Assembly (NCBI GenBank): GCA_903907885.1
Contig: CAIVPY010000510.1
Coordinates: 1-6,247, forward strand
DNA length: 6,247 nucleotides
Origin: an uncultured Bacteroidota bacterium
GTDB taxonomy: Bacteria; Bacteroidota; Bacteroidia; UKL13-3
Direction: 5' to 3'
Shown here: positions 5,888 to 6,247 of the stretch, piece by piece
How positions within the stretch are numbered: position 1 is the stretch's first letter
Layout: each line of letters begins with the position of its first letter
Translations under genes and position numbers: made by a program
Notes under the pieces: generated by a model
What the model was told of the DNA's origin: nothing
The model's database searches: none
What the model saw: only the letters and a program-made list of their open reading frames with translations

Positions 5888-6247
5888 TCTAGTTGCAAGT
5901 TGCGGGTATAGGCTATCTTCTTTTTATCAAGCAAAAGCTTTATTCCCATTGCTAATTTCTCGTCTTTAAAATGTTTCAGTTGTTGCTGAATTTGCTGTAA
6001 AGTAAAGGATTTTTCTTGTAAAATAGCTTGTACTTGTTTGGTGATGATGTCTAATTCTGCTTTTTGTAATTGGTGTTTTTTTCTTTCAAGGCACTCATCA
6101 CACACACCGCAATCATCTGTTCCAAACTCATTAAAATACTCAAGTAGCATGGTACTTCGGCATCTGTAGCTCAAGTTTTTTGAGTATTGAATTACTGCAT
6201 TTGTTTTTTCAATAAACAATTGTTTCCGCTCTTTGTAAAATGCGCAT
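5866..6247 (-). CDS. recQ: RecQ-family ATP-dependent DNA helicase, C-terminal end (5' part outside window)
   Basis: The frame is open to the right edge, giving the last 126 residues. The TTG at 6219-6217 is internal. RecQ helicases unwind DNA 3' to 5' in repair and recombination. Visible here is the zinc-binding subdomain: YRCRSTMLLEYF, then DCGVCDECLERK, with four cysteine ligands at visible residues 29, 46, 49 and 52, all intact. It is followed by a helical, winged-helix-like tail (residues 60-126) ending in LEWIEKRK. There is no room for an HRDC domain, as in the shorter RecQ form frequent in Bacteroidota. The helicase core lies outside the window. The stop TAG (5868-5866) falls inside the glycosyltransferase gene, so the two are probably co-transcribed and translationally coupled. 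A functional link between them is not implied. Confidence 0.92.
   Translation of the reverse strand, partial: CAFYKERKQLFIEKTNAVIQYSKNLSYRCRSTMLLEYFNEFGTDDCGVCDECLERKKHQLQKAELDIITKQVQAILQEKSFTLQQIQQQLKHFKDEKLAMGIKLLLDKKKIAYTRNLQLEWIEKRK

Noticed and set aside
6217..6219. TTG considered as the start of a small zinc-finger protein
   Set aside because: The frame stays open to the window edge, and the CRS...CGVCDEC pattern plus tail is the normal end of RecQ, so this is an internal leucine codon.

Overview
The window is AT-rich DNA, most likely from a chromosome of the phylum Bacteroidota (Flavobacteriales, Chitinophagales or Sphingobacteriales-like). The evidence is a C-terminal type IX secretion (T9SS) sorting domain at 1236-1448, promoter-like elements of the Bacteroidota TTTG / TAnnTTTG type, start sites without Shine-Dalgarno sequences, and protein families typical of that phylum. 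TAA, TAG and TGA all act as stops, so the code is standard. I see no tRNA, rRNA, CRISPR array, insertion sequence or phage gene.

Layout. (1) 1-1451 (+) is the 3' part of a large secreted multidomain protein with Ig-like modules, ending in a T9SS sorting domain. (2) 1470-1508 is a strong hairpin with A/T tails that can terminate transcription from both sides. (3) 1521-2504 (-) is a secreted DUF6624-like protein with a helical, TPR-like N-terminal half. (4) 2663-3814 (+) is a GNAT-fold (FemAB-like) acyltransferase with no ATG at its likely start. (5) 3820-4717 (-) is one gene for a secreted or envelope protein, split into two overlapping frames at a run of six identical bases. (6) 4784-5887 (-) is a GT4-like glycosyltransferase with a GTG start. 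It overlaps by 22 bases (7) 5866-6247 (-), the C-terminal end of a RecQ-family helicase that continues past the right edge.

How the genes relate. The right-hand pair recQ-glycosyltransferase is probably one transcription unit coming from outside the window. The split gene has its own candidate promoter. The left and middle genes are mainly cell-envelope or exported products arranged as convergent and divergent single units, and I see no pathway linking them all. Nothing here is convincingly a new defence or mobile system. The points that most deserve a check are the frame break at 4335-4340, the unusual start of the acyltransferase gene, and the exported DUF6624-like protein.
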